From the NCBI GenBank assembly GCA_007644065.1, contig VJWN01000009.1:1790007-1854006 (forward strand): 64,000 bases of DNA, written 5' to 3'. Position numbers and translations under genes: made by a program. The DNA comes from Margaritispora aquatica. Lineage: Eukaryota; Ascomycota; Leotiomycetes; Helotiales; Discinellaceae. The stretch's first letter is position 1. Every line of letters begins with the position of its first letter. Positions 22,039 through 32,984 of this stretch are shown here, in pieces. A model generated the notes under the pieces. The model had not been told where the DNA came from. It worked only from the letters and a program-made list of their open reading frames with translations, and searched no databases.

Positions 22039-22711
22039 GACCAATGGTCTGTAGTGATATCTTGCTCCAGATTCAATCCCTTCCCAAAATCCTCTATCAT
22101 AATATGAAAATCTGAAAACAATAATGACGGACAATCTTGTTCTCCAAAGGTCGTTGGCGAACTCCTTGCGCCCATAATAGAAAGTGCAGTCACCTTCTCC
22201 AACAACAACGGACCTTTATTTGACATTCAGCAGCACAACTTCTGCCTTTAGCATCATCACTCACAAGCTGATCGTGATGGAGGAAACAGACGTGCACGTT
22301 GATGCTGAGAAATGAAAAGGGTTAGAGTTGGGGCCACTTGGCAATAGAAAGGACACAGTGCATGAGGTGATTTAGTACGTCGAATAATTCTTCACTCTCT
22401 GAATTTATCTCCCTATCACACAGTATATACGATCCAACAAATATTTTACAACAAATAACCCATCCCGCTCGCTAGCTTGCGCCATCCGACCATGTATGCA
22501 TACCCGCCTTACAACCCACTGTGTTTTCGAGGTGACAATCCAGCCCATAGCCTCCTAACCGCCCTAACCAGGGTACAAGAACCTCACTCGCTCATCGTAC
22601 AAAAAGGGGACGTAATCAGTACCGGCCGTTTATCGTCTCATAACTACATTATATAAACACTCGTACAAAAGAAAGTAAAGCAATACAATGCTGTGAAGTA
22701 TGTGTTTGGGA

Positions 22712-25700
22712 TCACCACCGTTGCAATCGGGGGGCGGTAGGTTGTTTGTTCCAACCCCAATTTTGTTGGTTATTATTGTTATTGTTGTATTTGTATCCAT
22801 TTTTGAAGTTGTTGTTTCCAAAAAGATCCGAGACAACCAGAGGCTCAGGATGAAGAGATGGGTGAGCGCCATAGGGCAATATCTTCCTTGCCTTAGTGAC
22901 TGTTTTCGGTTTTGGTGGGCTATCAGCTTCGGCGATTTTTCGTTGCTCCTTTAGGATCTCACGGAGTTCCTTGTCATCCGCTGTGATTTGTGCCTTGAGA
23001 AAGGATATATCGGGATTCTGGAGGCTTTCCATGACTGGAGTGCGGGGTGTGTACACAATCCCCGATAGTTGTGGTGGATCCGTAGGAACGATAGCGGGAT
23101 CGAGTCGCGAGAGAGGGTTGGCAAGAAGAGCTGTGATATCAACAGATTCACCGTGGGGAATTTTCTCATGGTTTGAGGGAGTGATACAGTCCATGTCGAC
23201 CTCCTTACGCAACACGTGATCGATGTCAACAGCCGAGAAGTATGCACAAGCCTGCGGCAGATCGTTGATGCCCATCTGCTGAGAGAACATTGCCCGGGTC
23301 CAGATGTTTGCAATTTGGAGTGCCATGGCAGCTCTGTATTTGTCTTCCTCTCGTACCACGTATCGGATCTCATCGTGGACTGTGAGTGCCAATCGAGCCT
23401 CAATATTGAAGCGACGGATAAGGTAATCCATTCCAATGATGAGAAGATGAAGGTAATCAACACCCGAAGACTGGATCGCCCAATTAATCCTTGATGTCAT
23501 GAACCCTCCTTGACTGACAAAGCGAGTCATTAGTGCCTCTGTGATTCCAGCTCCGAGGACCGGTGTTCGAGGGCGTTCCTGCTCAGCAAACTCCTCAAGC
23601 TTGTTGAATACAAAACTCTCAGTACCACCTCGCCAGAAAGGTCGTTTGTGAAGCACCTTACGACTTGTCTTTGCTCCTTTCGTGGCTTTGTACAAGTTGG
23701 ATGCTGTCTTAGTCGTCTCAGCTTCTGATAGTCCGGGGTTAAATTGTCTTAACAACGTCGAGGCAAATTTCAGGCCAGCACCATAGATACGTCCATAGTT
23801 GAAAACCTTGGCATCGTTTCTTGTGATGCCTAAGATGGCTGCAGTGCGAGAGTGCAGATCTGTTCCAGCAGCCTTGGTCCCTTCAAGGGTCATAAACCCA
23901 ATAGCATTTCCTCCGTGGAGCTTAAATTGCGAGTCTCCAACAAGACTTGCAATCCAAAGCTCTTCAGAGTCAACGTCAGCTCCGACGAAGCAGTAACCTG
24001 GAGGTGCCTTAACCATAGACTTCAGCTCGGAACCAACTCGATTCTTTTTTGCATTGCTAGCAGTAAGCCATGTGTTTTCTACTGCTCTTCGGGTGACTGT
24101 TCCCATTGGAATAACCTGTGGCAAAATATAGCCCGTTTCGGCATTTGCAGTCGCATTTTCAGGTCCCTTCGCTCCATCACTTTCATACACTACCATCTGT
24201 GACATTATACGATCTCGGGCACTGATCCAGTATGAGCATGATGCATTCATCTCCAATGCTTCTTTAGCGTAGGAGTACTCGGATGTGAGAATTCCTTTCT
24301 CGAAATATGGAAGATAGCTCTTGGCAAGTGGATTGGCACATCTTGCAGTAGGTCCGTCCTTATGTGGCAGCTTGAAATAAACATGATTCCTATCGTCCCG
24401 CAATTTGAAGTCCTTTTCCTCAAAAGAAGTGCACTGTTGCATCTGTTTATCTTGCAAGGCGAAGGCTTCGTCGGCCGGAACACGGAATGTCCAGCCATAC
24501 TTATCTGACCAGAAAAGAGGATACCCATCCCATGCTAAACGCAGGAGTAATGGTGCAATACGTGTGCGAACCGAAAGTCCGATTGGGCCGTCTTTCTTGG
24601 AAAATAGATCCTTATACCATACGGGCATGCCGGGCATCTTTTGTGCTGCAGATGGCCGAGGAGGATCGTTCTTCTTTTTGCCCTTGACCATTTTAATCTC
24701 TTGCCCAGACCAGTCCAATTGACTCAGCCAAGGATCGTTACTGTGCTTCTCGGTATCATCTTTTATCTCCAGTGCCTTCTCGGTTAATCCGACCAGTCTT
24801 TCCTGAACAGCATCTGACAGTTTGTGATATGTTGCTTCCGAGTTGGCAATGTAAGATTCCCATGTCTTGTCCACTGGAAGAATGACGGAAGACAGGTGTC
24901 TCAACGCGGCAAAGCTTACAGGATGCGGGCATGTTTCTAGAAAGTTGTTAAAAACAAGCTTGTAAACCCGATGCGTTACGTCGACATCTGCAGCACAATA
25001 ATCCAGAAGCTCATCTAGCTTCTCTCGAATATCAGCCCTATCCGCTCCACCAAAATGTTCCCGTTGCGCTTTGTCGATGGTCACATCCAGATGGAATTTC
25101 GCCACATCTCGTAATGAGTTCACCGAACTCCGTCCAATCCAAAGTTCTTCCTCCTCGTCTGTCAAAGATTTGTTTCCAAGCAAAGTTGCAAGTTCAGCAT
25201 TATCTGTCTCTCCCGCAATCTTGTCCCGCAGTTCTCGGTTCTTCCTGTGCTTCATCCACGTTGGCCTCTGCCGAGAGCACATTCCATTTACAGCCACATG
25301 TAGAGACATAGTATCTATGAAGCTGTTTTTTGACTGCTTGATGTCATACTCCTCCGCAATCCTAGCTCGGTCGTATCCAATGTTATGTCCAACAATGATC
25401 CGAGGCTGTGTTGGGTCCCCCAAAGGTATCAAGTGTCGATCATTCTCCGATTCTTCGAGTAACCAAGGCGATAACCAAGCATACCAATTTGTTGGGCTCA
25501 CGGCACAAGCCATGACAGCAAAAGAACTTTCTTTCCACATTACTTCCGTATCAAAACATAGCATATCTTCCTGTGGCGCATCTACCTGCTCCGTCCTTCC
25601 ATCTGGATAATATTTCGTCCACCCACTCCTTCGAACCCATTTCCGTGGCTTTGGCGGAGCGTTTGATCTCGTGAATTGCTTTGCTTTTGATAGATATGGC

Positions 25701-26187
25701 TCTGCAGCATCCATCCCCAGCTTGTAGAAATGTTCATCTAACGTCTTGCCTTGAAGTTCGGGAAGGTCGAATGAAATTGGTTCGGAATTGTCGACGTTCT
25801 TCCCCAGTAATTCGTGCCGCCTCAGATGATCTTTCGAAAGCTCCACCAGCTCCTTTGGAACTGATGAGACGGTATCTGGGAAGATCTGAGAGTATACATG
25901 GCTACTCAGTTGCTGGACCCCTATGTCGTTGAATCTTGCTCGTGAAGGAACTGTGACGTATCAAAATCAAAAACTGCAGCCAATAATTCAGGACAGATGA
26001 TCTAACCTGACAGAGACCCAGAAGCTACTTCGGTTTCTGCCCTTGGTTCCGAGGTTTGTGTCGCGTATGATCTCCATTTCGAACCAATTCTTCCAATCTC
26101 TTGACGACGATGCGCCCGGTGCTTTGCAAGCTTAACAAAGCTCGAACATGGTCTACTGGACTGTCCAGCACGTATTGAAAGCAACAT
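22712..26187 (-). CDS. MIP1: mitochondrial DNA polymerase gamma catalytic subunit
   Basis: Replicates and proofreads mitochondrial DNA. Two exons: 26187-26007 and 25950-22712 (1139 aa). The first exon is rich in Arg, Ser and Ala (MLLSIRAGQSS..., KHRAHRRQEIGRIGSKWRSYA), a mitochondrial targeting sequence. The 3'-5' exonuclease domain has Exo I FDTEVMW (about residue 195), GHNIGYDRARI and the later YCAADVDVTHRVY. The polymerase domain has motif A GADVDSEELWIASL (about 720), motif B RNDAKVFNYGRIYGAG (about 775) and motif C HDEIRY (about 920). The C-terminal extension of roughly 150 residues beyond the core, as in fungal Mip1 proteins, ends in an Asn/Gln-rich stretch. All catalytic Asp/Glu residues are present. 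It is divergently arranged with a RING protein gene across about 600 bp. Confidence 0.97.
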
Positions 26188-26532
26188 ACTATCAGTACCA
26201 TGGATCTCTCAAAGCATTATTGAAGGGTGGTGGCGGATCGCGTCGCGATTTAAAGAGCTCTCCTGAGTATCGTGACGTTCTTGAAAACGGTTTCCATTTC
26301 CATCCCAAATCCATTCAGCCACTTAGAAATAATTTAGAGTCACTTTGGGGGGTGTGCATTGACCCTATGGAAGTGCCTTATCGATTAGTTATGCGGCCGC
26401 CTGTCTCTTTCACTGGCGGGTGGTGGTGGTGGTTGTGGTTGCACTCCAAGACACGACACCTACCTACCAACCTACCTGCACCTCTTCCGAGAGGACAGCC
26501 GTACACTACACTGGACTAGACCTTTGGATCTC

Positions 26533-26570
<38 letters not shown>

Positions 26571-26783
26571 TGTGAGTGAGTGTCTGCACTACCAACACTA
26601 CCTCCACCTCCACCTCCGTAAAGGTACATTTACGCCCACTTCACTTCACCATGTTCACGACTTCCTTCATACCGACTGGTGATGCGAATGCCACTGCTGT
26701 ATTCACTTGTATATTGCTCGGTGGAATTCCATCTTTAATCCAAAGTTCTGCAAACAAATATCTCGATTTATAATATCCGTAAC
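26188..26783. other. bidirectional promoter region MIP1 / RING gene
   Basis: About 600 bp between the divergent start codons. It contains a GGTGGT/GGTTGT run near 26418-26440, CCTACC repeats near 26461-26478 and the GGGTAT array at 26534-26570. No supportable ORF is present. Confidence 0.5.
26534..26570 (+). repeat. (GGGTAT)6 microsatellite
   Basis: Six perfect GGGTAT hexamers plus one base lie 215 nt upstream of the RING gene. The unit resembles a degenerate telomere repeat but is not TTAGGG, so it is treated as a simple-sequence repeat. Confidence 0.9.
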
Positions 26784-27733
26784 ATGGCGTTTAGGCCACC
26801 AAATCCCCCGCAAAACAACGGTTGGCTTCCAGAGGAGGACTTTGACTTCGAAGTATTTGGAAGTGACAACGATCACCTTTGGATTGATTTTGACCCATCT
26901 GCCTTTGAAAGAGATCAGGATCTACAAGCTCCTTACAACCAAATTCCATTTCAGGGCGACGAAGACGTGGGCAATCGCCCCAATAGTGCCTTACCACCGA
27001 TTCACCCACCATACTCCTCGAATCCTTCCCCTCCTCCGTTTCAAGAACCAAGATTCACCTTTGACGATTTATTTGATCTCCCTCAAACTCCTCCCAGTAT
27101 GTCATCACGAGCAAACGCGGCTACAACGCCGTCTTCAGTCGTCGACTTGACATCGTCTCCTCCTCGAGCGCCACGCACCATGGCTCCGGAGGCAACACGG
27201 AAGAGGAAGAGGGAGGCACCATCTCAAGAAGGCTCGAGAGCTGAGCGTACTGGCACAGTGTCTGCGAAAGCAGAGGACCTCAAAGATGTTGTTTCCATGG
27301 ATCTGACAAGTATTGAAAATGATGAAGACTACAAGGATTTCCAGGCCAGAGAAGACGCCAGGAAGGCAAAGGAGCAGGAGGATAAGATCAAGGCGCAAAA
27401 TCAAGCAGAAGCAGAGCGGCCGATGAAGCTGGTAGAATTCCAGTGTGTGATTTGTCTGGATAACCCAACTGATCTGACTGTTACTCATTGTGGTAAGTCA
27501 TCCGTCGCTACTGAAGTCTTGTAGCCTGTTAACATTCTAAAGGTCATCTTTTCTGTGCCGAATGTCTGCATAACGCCCTATATGCTGGTGACAAGAAGGT
27601 CTGCCCAGTTTGTAGAGCAGTCATCGCTCACAAACCTGGAGGCACCGGAAAAAATTCCAAAGGCTACTTTCCCTTGGAAATGAAGCTTATGACAGCCAAC
27701 AAGAAAGGAAAGCGACCACTGAGAACTCTATGA
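26784..27733 (+). CDS. RING-finger E3 ubiquitin ligase, SLX8-like (SUMO-targeted)
   Basis: Two exons: 26784-27492 and 27543-27733 (299 aa). The C-terminus carries a C3HC4 RING: CVICLDNPTDLTVTHC, GHLFCAECLHNALYAGDKK, then CPVC (about residues 224-265), with the intron splitting the Gly codon before the RING His. The N-terminal 210 residues are acidic, Pro-rich and probably disordered. They contain VVDLTSS and VVSMDLTS, hydrophobic-plus-acidic or serine patches that resemble SUMO-interacting motifs, and a basic patch RKRKREAP. RING at the C-terminus plus SIM-like motifs is the layout of Slx8/RNF4 SUMO-targeted ligases acting in genome stability. SUMO targeting is inferred. A generic RING ligase is the fallback. 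Confidence 0.82.
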
Positions 27734-28395
27734 TTATGATGACGACGAGGGGCGTATGGGTGCATATACCGAGTTTCCAACGGGATGCTGGAGTTCGGAA
27801 CATGGTTGTGGGTATTTTGCATTGGGGGTAGACTGGCGTACTGGACTTCGATTTTGATGGGTACGTTTTCGATACGAAGACCATGAAGGAGCCGCATTAG
27901 CAAGACGATGGCTAGAATGTAATGCAGTCTGAGCATCAAACAAATATAGGCTTGATTCACCTACACATGCGAAACGATCAAGTTATTTCAATAACGAAGA
28001 GAAAGCTGGTTTGCATAGAGGAAACGATATCGAGAGATATGTCCCTTCAAGACTATCATATTCCGCTTTACGTCGAAGCTAGGGAATGTATAGCATTTTT
28101 AATTCATTCATTCCTCAAGTACACTGCCTTTCAAAATTATTCCCTAGCTTGGGTAACTCTCAGCGAAGCTGTCATCGAAGTAATTGAGTTTCATAAGCCG
28201 CGACCAATGTTTCTCAATCAACTTCATTATCATGTTACCAAAACCACACCTAGTGTTTCCAATAAGCTAACATCTATGAAGTACGATTAATTCGTCTAGA
28301 AAGGTCAAAATTTGCTCCTTCAGGTAAATTGGACCACCATCCTGCTCTAAATCCTAATTTTACATCTTAACCGATGGAATACAAGTCAAATCTTA
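27734..28395. other. convergent 3' region
   Basis: Between the RING gene (+) and the CofD-like gene (-). The open frames here are short and unsupported. Confidence 0.45.
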
Positions 28396-30309
28396 TCAAT
28401 TCGTACTCCCACCAATGCTCGGAATCCCCAAAGTATTCCTCCTACTCATCCCCCCTCCGCTCTTCTTCCCACCCCCGATGATAGCCTGAAGCGCCTGTCC
28501 CAACGCCGCGCCATCATAAAGCATGCCCCCATCACCACCAACATTCCTCCGCCCATACAACCTCACACACTCAATGCCCAACCGTGCCAATTCCTCCCTT
28601 TCCACTCTGGGCGTACCCTCCCCTTGCAAGTGAATCAGATGCGTCACGTACTGGCTATACGTCTCCTCTCCCGCCACGACTTTCTCCCCAATCGTCGCAG
28701 ACGATGCTCGCGACGACGCGCACGCATCCGCAATCGCAGCAATGAAATCCTTCGCACCAAACTCCACCCCACCTCCGGCTCTCGTCTCGCGATCCAACGA
28801 CCCGTTCAAGATGAGGATCTTATACCGCACCTCCCTGCGCGCGATGCGCTCGCCCACGTCCCGCAGGATCAGGCACGGGATGATGGACGTGTACAGACTG
28901 CCGATGGAGTAAACGACCGCGCTGGCGTCCTCGAGGCTCGACAGCACTTGCGTGTTGGGCTTCGGTCGCATCTCCTGTCCGTACGGGTTGATGTACCAGA
29001 TGCGCGAGATGCGCGAGGAGAGGTCCTCGTTGTGCGTTTTGGCGAAGGTGATGTATTGTTTTCGCAGCGTGGGCAGCGAGCCCGGCAGGTTGGCGTCTTC
29101 GATGGTGTCGTGCGTGTAGAGTTCGAGCGATGTGCGGGTTGTGGGCGAGATGGGGTCGTGTGAGGCGTCTAGGTCTAGGTTAAAGTCGAGGTTGAGGTTG
29201 AGATTTGGTTGTTTTGCGGACTCTTGCGAATGGGCATACGACGTGGAAATCGGGAGGGGCGTGCTAGCACCAGGCACAGGCAAAGGGTTCGACGGCGCCG
29301 AGGGGTGCGAGATGGAGTTCTGGCCCGTGATGACGGTCCCGTCTTGCAGGCCGGCGGAGATGTGGTGCGAGAAATTGCTGTTGATGGCCGGCACGACGTC
29401 GACGTTGCTGGGCACGCCGGTGATGGCCCCGAGCAGGTAGATGGCGCTCTCGAAGCTGCCGGTGAAGAGGCGCGCGCCCGTCAGGAAGAGATTCCCTACT
29501 GAGGCGGACTGGAAGTTGAATGCGCTGGTGGGGCGGAGACGCTTCACGATCTCAAGGTTGATGGTTGTGAGGAATGAGCGGACTATGGGGGGTCGGTGGT
29601 TAGTGAGGTTGTTTGGGGAGGGGTGGAAAGTGAGGTTTGAAATGAATGTTTGATTTTGAGTTTGAGTGTGGTTCTCGCGTCATATTCTCATCTATATATG
29701 ACGGCTGAGCAATGATGTATGAAAGTGAAACTCACTGAGCTCCCTCTTTGCAGAAGTGATATTCTCCCATAGTGGATGCTGGAGTTCAATCAAAGAAAGC
29801 CACTCCTCCCTCGCCTCCTTAGACGAGGAGGAGAGACGATGATTGAAAAAGGCCTTGATAGCTACTGTCTCCGGCTGAGAAGGCGATGAAGGGATAAGTC
29901 GAACCAATCTCGATCTCGCGTCGCCAATCCCAGGCCCGCCAAAGACTCGTATGATCTCACTCGTGCTTCCTCCATTGTCGCTGATGGGTATGATGCTGTT
30001 CTCACATGAGTATTGTGAGTAGCATGCGGATGTACGACGATGGCTTCGCGTAATCCGAATGTCCTGGGTTGGGCTCAAACTCACTAGCTTAACGAGCACC
30101 CCTTATCCTCGGCTACCTTGCCAAACACATCCACGAGATTGTTTGCTGCGCTGCCTCCGGAGAAGACGACGACTGTGGGACTTGTTAGTATTCATTCTTC
30201 ATATCTCGCTTAAGCTTTCTTCAATGGAGAGGCTCTTTTAGATAAGGACTCTGGGGAAAAGGGGTAACACTTGGCGAAGTTGGGCATACATACTGTGATT
30301 CTTGTTCAT
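28396..30309 (-). CDS. CofD/YvcK-like (UPF0052) protein
   Basis: Four exons: 30309-30294 (only 16 nt, MNKNH), 30172-30085, 29995-29736, 29582-28396 (516 aa). Assembled, the N-terminus reads IVVFSGGSAANNLVDVF, a Rossmann-type nucleotide loop, then SYIIPISDNGGSTSEIIR and FGGPGIGDARSRLVRL, the signature of the CofD/YvcK family. Later blocks are RPTSAFNFQSASVGNLFLTG with ARLFTGSFESAIY, and SLEDASAVVYSIGSLYTSIIP. A Ser/Pro-rich insert of about 100 residues lies in the middle. Bacterial CofD makes coenzyme F420 and YvcK binds UDP-sugars. Fungi are not known to make F420, so the YvcK-like regulatory role is the better guess. The substrate is unknown. Confidence 0.88.
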
Positions 30310-31192
30310 CTTTGGAATTGCCTGATATGGTTGACTTCTGCCGAGCTTGTGATTCTCTCTTACTTGGGTCCGATCTGAGGACTTCTTATGATGTTGCCAT
30401 AGAATGGACACGTTGGCTTGTTGTGTTGATACGAGATGGAAATGAGATGAGTTGAGGCTTGTTGCCAGATTCACATCACGCTTGAGCCCGCCGCTAATGA
30501 AAACGGGACGACGATGACTCTTTCTCCAGGTTCTGAAGGAGGCTGAGTTGTTTCAAAACAAAAATAATGAATGATTTGGTAAGGACAGATATTGATAAAA
30601 GCAATTTGTAAATATTTACATATGTTTTTCAACGTCCCTAGTATCAGTATGATAACAGACCAAGACATTGGAGGAGCCACATAGAATGTCAGGTGACATA
30701 GGTAGCCGAGAAATGGTGGATCGACCTACCTCCCTACCTTAAGGTAGTTACACCTAGTGCTTGTTTGTTTTCAATCTTGAAACTGAATTTGGCATTTTGA
30801 ATGTAAGTGAAGTGCTGTGTAGGTAGTTTGTATGAAAGTGTGATTTTGAGAACATGTAAATTCACAGATAAAGCCATCATATCGAATAAAGGAATAAGGT
30901 TTATGCCATAATTTGATTGGCTAGAAGCAAGCCTAACCTCCCCACACTCTGCTATTCTTACTCCTATCCTTACCTTATTCAAAACCGCGGTGCAAACGAC
31001 CGACATTCGACATTCAGCTTTCACGTCAGTACTGCCTTCTTCCTCCTCCTCTTCTTTATTTGAAGACAAACCCCAACTGCAGCCAATCTCTATTGCGTTT
31101 GACACATCAAAACAACTGCAAGAAACCTTCAGACCCCCCCGCTCCCCCCCCCCAACCTTATCTTCCGACAAAGCACTTTCGACCTACCCAAA
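30310..31192. other. bidirectional promoter region with poly-C tracts
   Basis: About 880 bp between the divergent CofD-like and zinc-finger genes. It contains a short ACCTACC/TACCTTAAGGTA patch near 30724-30746 and two C homopolymers just before the zinc-finger ATG. No ORF is supported. Confidence 0.45.
31134..31153 (+). repeat. C7 and C10 homopolymer runs
   Basis: Seven C, then GCT, then ten C, 40-60 nt upstream of the zinc-finger ATG. The length is prone to replication and sequencing error. Confidence 0.85.
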
Positions 31193-32268
31193 ATGCCGGA
31201 ATGCTGCGGACGTTGGTTCGAGACCTATCGCGCATATGACCAACATCTGGACAATAGCCCAAATCACAGAGTTCAAGTCGAGGAGTATGATTGCGATGAC
31301 TGCGGAAGGTGGTTTCCTTCTGCGCATTCGTTGCACCAACACTGCTCTAACAACTCGGATCATCCATATTGCATATCTTGCAAGCGTTTGTTCCAAAATC
31401 ACAATAACCTGATGCAGGTAAGCTATCTAGATTTGAATTTCGAAACGTACATAGCTAATTCACCTCTCAGCATATGCATTCGCGAGTCCATGTTGGTGCA
31501 TCAATTCAGTGCCCGTGGTGCAGGATATCATTTGCAACTGCTTCGGGAGCAACTGTGAGTCGCCTCTTTCTCTCGTTGACTTCGCAATTTGGCCCCAAAT
31601 CTTCAAGGCAGACCAAACTCGTCGTCGTCTATGTGAAGATAAAGGTGACCTTCACTCGAGTCGCAAGAGATCAGTTTCATACGCATAAGCTCCATATGGA
31701 CATATCACTTGAGTGTATGAGGAATGTTGAACATATTCAAAGAAGGGGATCCCGATATGAAGTTCAATTTGGATGAAAATTGGAATGGTATATGGAAGCT
31801 AGCAGTTTGACGCTCAATTCTACAACGAGTGCTGATTTACGGAAACAATTATAGATCCATCTTGAATCCGGCAGCTGCAGTTCATCCGGCCTGAACCGCC
31901 ACAAACTGAACAACATGATCCAGAAAATGGACCGCAATAACATCATCACCAAGCCAATGTTGACAATGCCCGATTACGACCAACCAGCTGCTACCGAACG
32001 AAGCTGGAATGGACGTGCATACGAATGTTACCTTTGTCCCAAGCAATTCTCTATGTTGAGTGGCCTAAACAATCACCTCAAAAGCCCGGCACATGATCAA
32101 AAAATCTATCATTGTCCCAAGGTAGCTTGCAGGAAGCCTTACAAGTTACTAAGCGGCCTTATCCAGCATCTGGAGAGTGAGAGCTGTGGTGTCATGAAGT
32201 TTTCGCAAGTCCAAAATCAAGCTCGGAATGGCATTCAAAATATGGTTGGTAGAATGATTATGAACTAG
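31193..32268 (+). CDS. multi-C2H2 zinc-finger protein
   Basis: Three exons: 31193-31417, 31471-31554, 31855-32268 (240 aa). The protein is almost entirely zinc fingers: ECCGRWFETYRAYDQHLDN, YDCDDCGRWFPSAHSLHQH, YCISCKRLFQNHNNLMQHMH (His pair completed across the first intron), IQCPWCRISFATASGAT ending with HLESGSC, YECYLCPKQFSMLSGLNNHL, and HCPKVACRKPYKLLSGL ending with HLESESC. The fourth and last fingers therefore use Cys in place of the final His. The 300-nt third-exon intron is long for this window, so an alternative exon there is possible. Such all-finger fungal proteins are of unknown function. DNA or RNA binding is a guess. Confidence 0.82.
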
Positions 32269-32984
32269 AAGTCTGTTTTTGGTTTGTACTACAACAATTT
32301 GGAGGCGTTTTGTACTTGATGTTGGGAATTGAGTGGAGTATATTTTGGCGGAACCTTGCGACTGAAGAGTGCGATTGATATTCTGTTGTTGGGTGTATGT
32401 ACCAGGGTTCCTGTTTTATTCTGGAAAGAATCCTCAACTGGTCCTCTTCTTTGCCCTGGCGCTTAGTCTACTATTAGTGCGAGGTCTTAGAGTGACTAAA
32501 CTTTCCAAATCCTTGTGGAAATTCGAGTGTGTGCACTCATAAATCGGCGTATCATGACCGTGAACGAAGTGCATGCCCGTTAGTGCTGCAGTCCACTTCC
32601 CCACATACGAGGAATAAAGTTGGAATTAAGCTCCACGATTCCCGTCTCCGGCATTGCTTCGATGTAACGATGGCATTTAATTCGTGGGATCACCCCGCCT
32701 TCTTGCCTTATCTCTCAGAGGCACAGTCCCATATATGCCCCTAAGAACCGTTGCCTTCCTCTTTTTGCCTAGCTCCCCTGAGTTTGAGTTTCGCTTGTTT
32801 GTTCCACAGACTAGAGTGCATTCAACAGCTTCCCATTCCGTACTGAGCGAGAAACTTAGCTGCTCATCTTGAGTGCACAGTGGGATGGCATATGAGTTAA
32901 GTGAAGATACTTAAACAAGCCACTGTCTGCTTTCCTCGTCGCTTTTTTTGCTCTGTCTTAAGCCATATTCCTAGATTATCGTTC
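32269..32984. other. intergenic, sedolisin promoter
   Basis: Between two plus-strand genes. Holds the zinc-finger gene's 3' flank and the sedolisin promoter. No ORF is supported. Confidence 0.45.

Larger units (their letters stand above)
21733..22711. other. decarboxylase promoter and polymerase gamma 3' flank
   Basis: Both flanking genes are on minus. The lower part carries a TATA-like box and an array of TTTCCCG motifs (listed separately). The upper part (22250-22711) is presumed 3' untranslated sequence of the polymerase gene. Confidence 0.45.

Noticed and set aside
27922..28290. Plus-strand frame of 122 codons between the RING and CofD-like genes
   Set aside because: Nothing recognisable, and it lies in presumed 3' sequence of both genes.
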